From positions 1-33,500 of the forward strand of contig CASELQ010000017.1 of assembly GCA_949288785.1 (NCBI GenBank): a stretch of DNA of 33,500 nucleotides. Reading direction: 5' to 3'. The position numbers were made by a program, and so were the translations under genes. Positions 32,431 through 33,500 of this stretch are shown here, piece by piece (within the stretch, counting starts at the first letter, position 1; the number at the start of each line of letters is the position of its first letter). This stretch comes from an uncultured Eubacteriales bacterium (GTDB lineage Bacteria > Bacillota > Clostridia > Christensenellales > Borkfalkiaceae). Below the pieces are notes generated by a model, which saw only the letters and a list, made by a program, of their open reading frames with translations, was not told the origin of the DNA and ran no database searches.

Positions 32431-33111
32431 ATGCTTATTGAAGAAGATTTGGGTATAAACGGCTATAAAATCTACCAGCGCGAAGGGCTGTATAAATTCA
32501 CGTCGGACGCGATTTTGCTCTCCCGCTTTGCGCGGGTAAAAAAGGGCGACAGGGTGGCGGACTTTTGCGCGGGCAGCGGCATTGTGGGGCTGCACCTTTA
32601 CGCGCTCAATCCGGGGCTTATTAAGAGTGTGGACCTTTTTGAAATGCAGCGGCAGTTATATGAGTTATCCCTTGAAACCATAAAGAAAAACGGGCTTGCG
32701 GGCGCATTTTGCGCGCACAATATAAGGGTGCAGGACGTAGGCGCGGAGTATAACGGCAAATTTTCCCTTATAGTGTGCAACCCGCCGTATATGCCCGTAA
32801 ACTCGGGCGAAGTAAAAGTGAACGAAAGTTTTGCCCTTGCGCGCACAGAAACGGAGCTGCCGCTTGCGGAACTGCTTGCTGCCGTTTCCCGTGCGTTAAA
32901 GTACGGCGGGCGTGTGTGCTTGGTGCACCGCGCCCAAAGGCTTACGGATCTTTTGTGCGGCATGCGCGCCTTTAATTTAGAGCCCAAGCGCCTGCAATTT
33001 GTGCGGGCGGCGGGAAAAGCCCCTTACCTCGTGCTTGCGGAAGGGGTTAAGGGCGGCAGAAGCGGCGTTAAAATAGAAAAAGACGTCCCCACAGGGGCGC
33101 AAACGGAGTAA
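32431..33111 (+). CDS. trmN6: tRNA1(Val) (adenine37-N6)-methyltransferase-like protein
   Basis: A 226-residue Rossmann-fold methyltransferase using S-adenosylmethionine. Motif I is VADFCAGSGIVGLHL (about 48-62) and the N6-adenine catalytic motif is NPPYMP (about 117-122). The leading FTSDAILLSRFA and NESFALARTE are typical of the YabB/YfiC group, which methylates A37 of tRNA. YabB lies next to rsmI in Bacillus, as here. The ribosome binding site is weak (GGGAAT), and GGCGGC (32388-32393) can pair with GCCGCC (32415-32420) just before it, so translation may be low. Confidence 0.88.
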   Translation: MLIEEDLGINGYKIYQREGLYKFTSDAILLSRFARVKKGDRVADFCAGSGIVGLHLYALNPGLIKSVDLFEMQRQLYELSLETIKKNGLAGAFCAHNIRVQDVGAEYNGKFSLIVCNPPYMPVNSGEVKVNESFALARTETELPLAELLAAVSRALKYGGRVCLVHRAQRLTDLLCGMRAFNLEPKRLQFVRAAGKAPYLVLAEGVKGGRSGVKIEKDVPTGAQTE

Positions 33112-33114
33112 ACT

Positions 33115-33500
33115 ATGCTTTATCTTGTGGCAACGCCCATAGGAAATTTGGGAGATATCACCCTCCGCGCGCTGGAAGTGCTTAAAAGCGCGGACGAAAT
33201 AGCCTGCGAAGATACCCGCCATTCTCTTATATTGCTTAATCATTACGGCATAAAAAAGCCGCTCATCAGCTACCATAAGTTCAACGAGCGGCAGGCGGGC
33301 GAAAAGATACTTGAAAAACTTGCCGAAGGCAAAAATATAGCGCTCATAACGGACGCGGGTATGCCCGCCATATCCGACCCCGGCGCCCTGCTTGTGGAAA
33401 AACTCATAGAGCGCGGGGAAAAGTATACCGTGGTGCCGGGCGCAAGCGCCCTTACGAGCGCGCTTGCCCTTTCGGGGCTTACGGGCACGCGTTTTGCCTT
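33115..33500 (+). CDS. rsmI: 16S rRNA (cytidine1402-2'-O)-methyltransferase, 5' part
   Basis: The first 128 codons of RsmI, cut by the window end. It begins with the family start LYLVATPIGNLGDITLRAL, then EDTRHS, GMPAISDPG and VVPGASAL, all conserved in the tetrapyrrole-methylase-like fold of RsmI. The enzyme 2'-O-methylates C1402 in the decoding centre of 16S rRNA. GGAG lies 6 bases before the ATG, and the stop of trmN6 is 3 bp upstream, so the two are coupled. Confidence 0.95.
   Translation, partial: MLYLVATPIGNLGDITLRALEVLKSADEIACEDTRHSLILLNHYGIKKPLISYHKFNERQAGEKILEKLAEGKNIALITDAGMPAISDPGALLVEKLIERGEKYTVVPGASALTSALALSGLTGTRFA

Overview
The window reads as chromosomal DNA of a low-G+C-lineage Gram-positive bacterium (Bacillota, class Clostridia), most likely an uncultured gut anaerobe. 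The grounds are: strong AGGAGG-type ribosome binding sites, a GTP-type PEP carboxykinase, a clostridial 2[4Fe-4S] ferredoxin, a Coat_F-like spore protein, DUF1540 and DUF378 proteins, a BspA-type leucine-rich-repeat lipoprotein, and the tmk-holB-ricT-trmN6-rsmI gene order known from Bacillus and Clostridium. Base composition is near 50% G+C with heavy use of ATA for Ile. No phage, transposase, CRISPR array, rRNA or tRNA was found.

Layout. Bases 1-6030 hold pckG, a MacB/FtsX-type ABC transporter on the minus strand, and a small sporulation-type gene pair. At 6076-6729 a queuosine-precursor transporter gene (queT) follows its own promoter, an H-type pseudoknot resembling a class I preQ1 riboswitch, and a hairpin that buries the ribosome binding site. 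At 6992-7509 two small minus-strand genes diverge from an Lrp-like regulator and an aminotransferase. These are followed by a broken glf and two tandem O-antigen-polymerase-like genes (9373-13237), a remnant or variant surface-polysaccharide locus. At 13537-17762 a MarR repressor, its probable operator and a heterodimeric ABC exporter form one operon. At 17885-20129 a surface lipoprotein gene carries a G11 tract beside its promoter and a G9 tract early in its coding sequence. At 20212-23130 a P2-type Ca2+ ATPase gene follows a long leader that folds on paper into a three-way junction with two complementary 7-nt loops.

The rest is mostly housekeeping: a flippase-like membrane protein with an apparently leaderless mRNA and ribosomal protein L9 on the minus strand, a DUF1540 mini-protein with a forespore-type promoter, a repeat-rich 750-bp gene-poor stretch, then greA-lysS-(membrane protein)-tmk-holB-ricT, a ferredoxin with its own promoter, trmN6, and rsmI cut by the window end.

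The best candidates for something undescribed are RNA or DNA-level signals rather than protein genes: the leader of the Ca2+ ATPase, the preQ1-like leader of queT, the poly-G tracts around the lipoprotein promoter, and several paired repeats in intergenic DNA. All RNA structures were paired by eye, without energy calculation or covariation.
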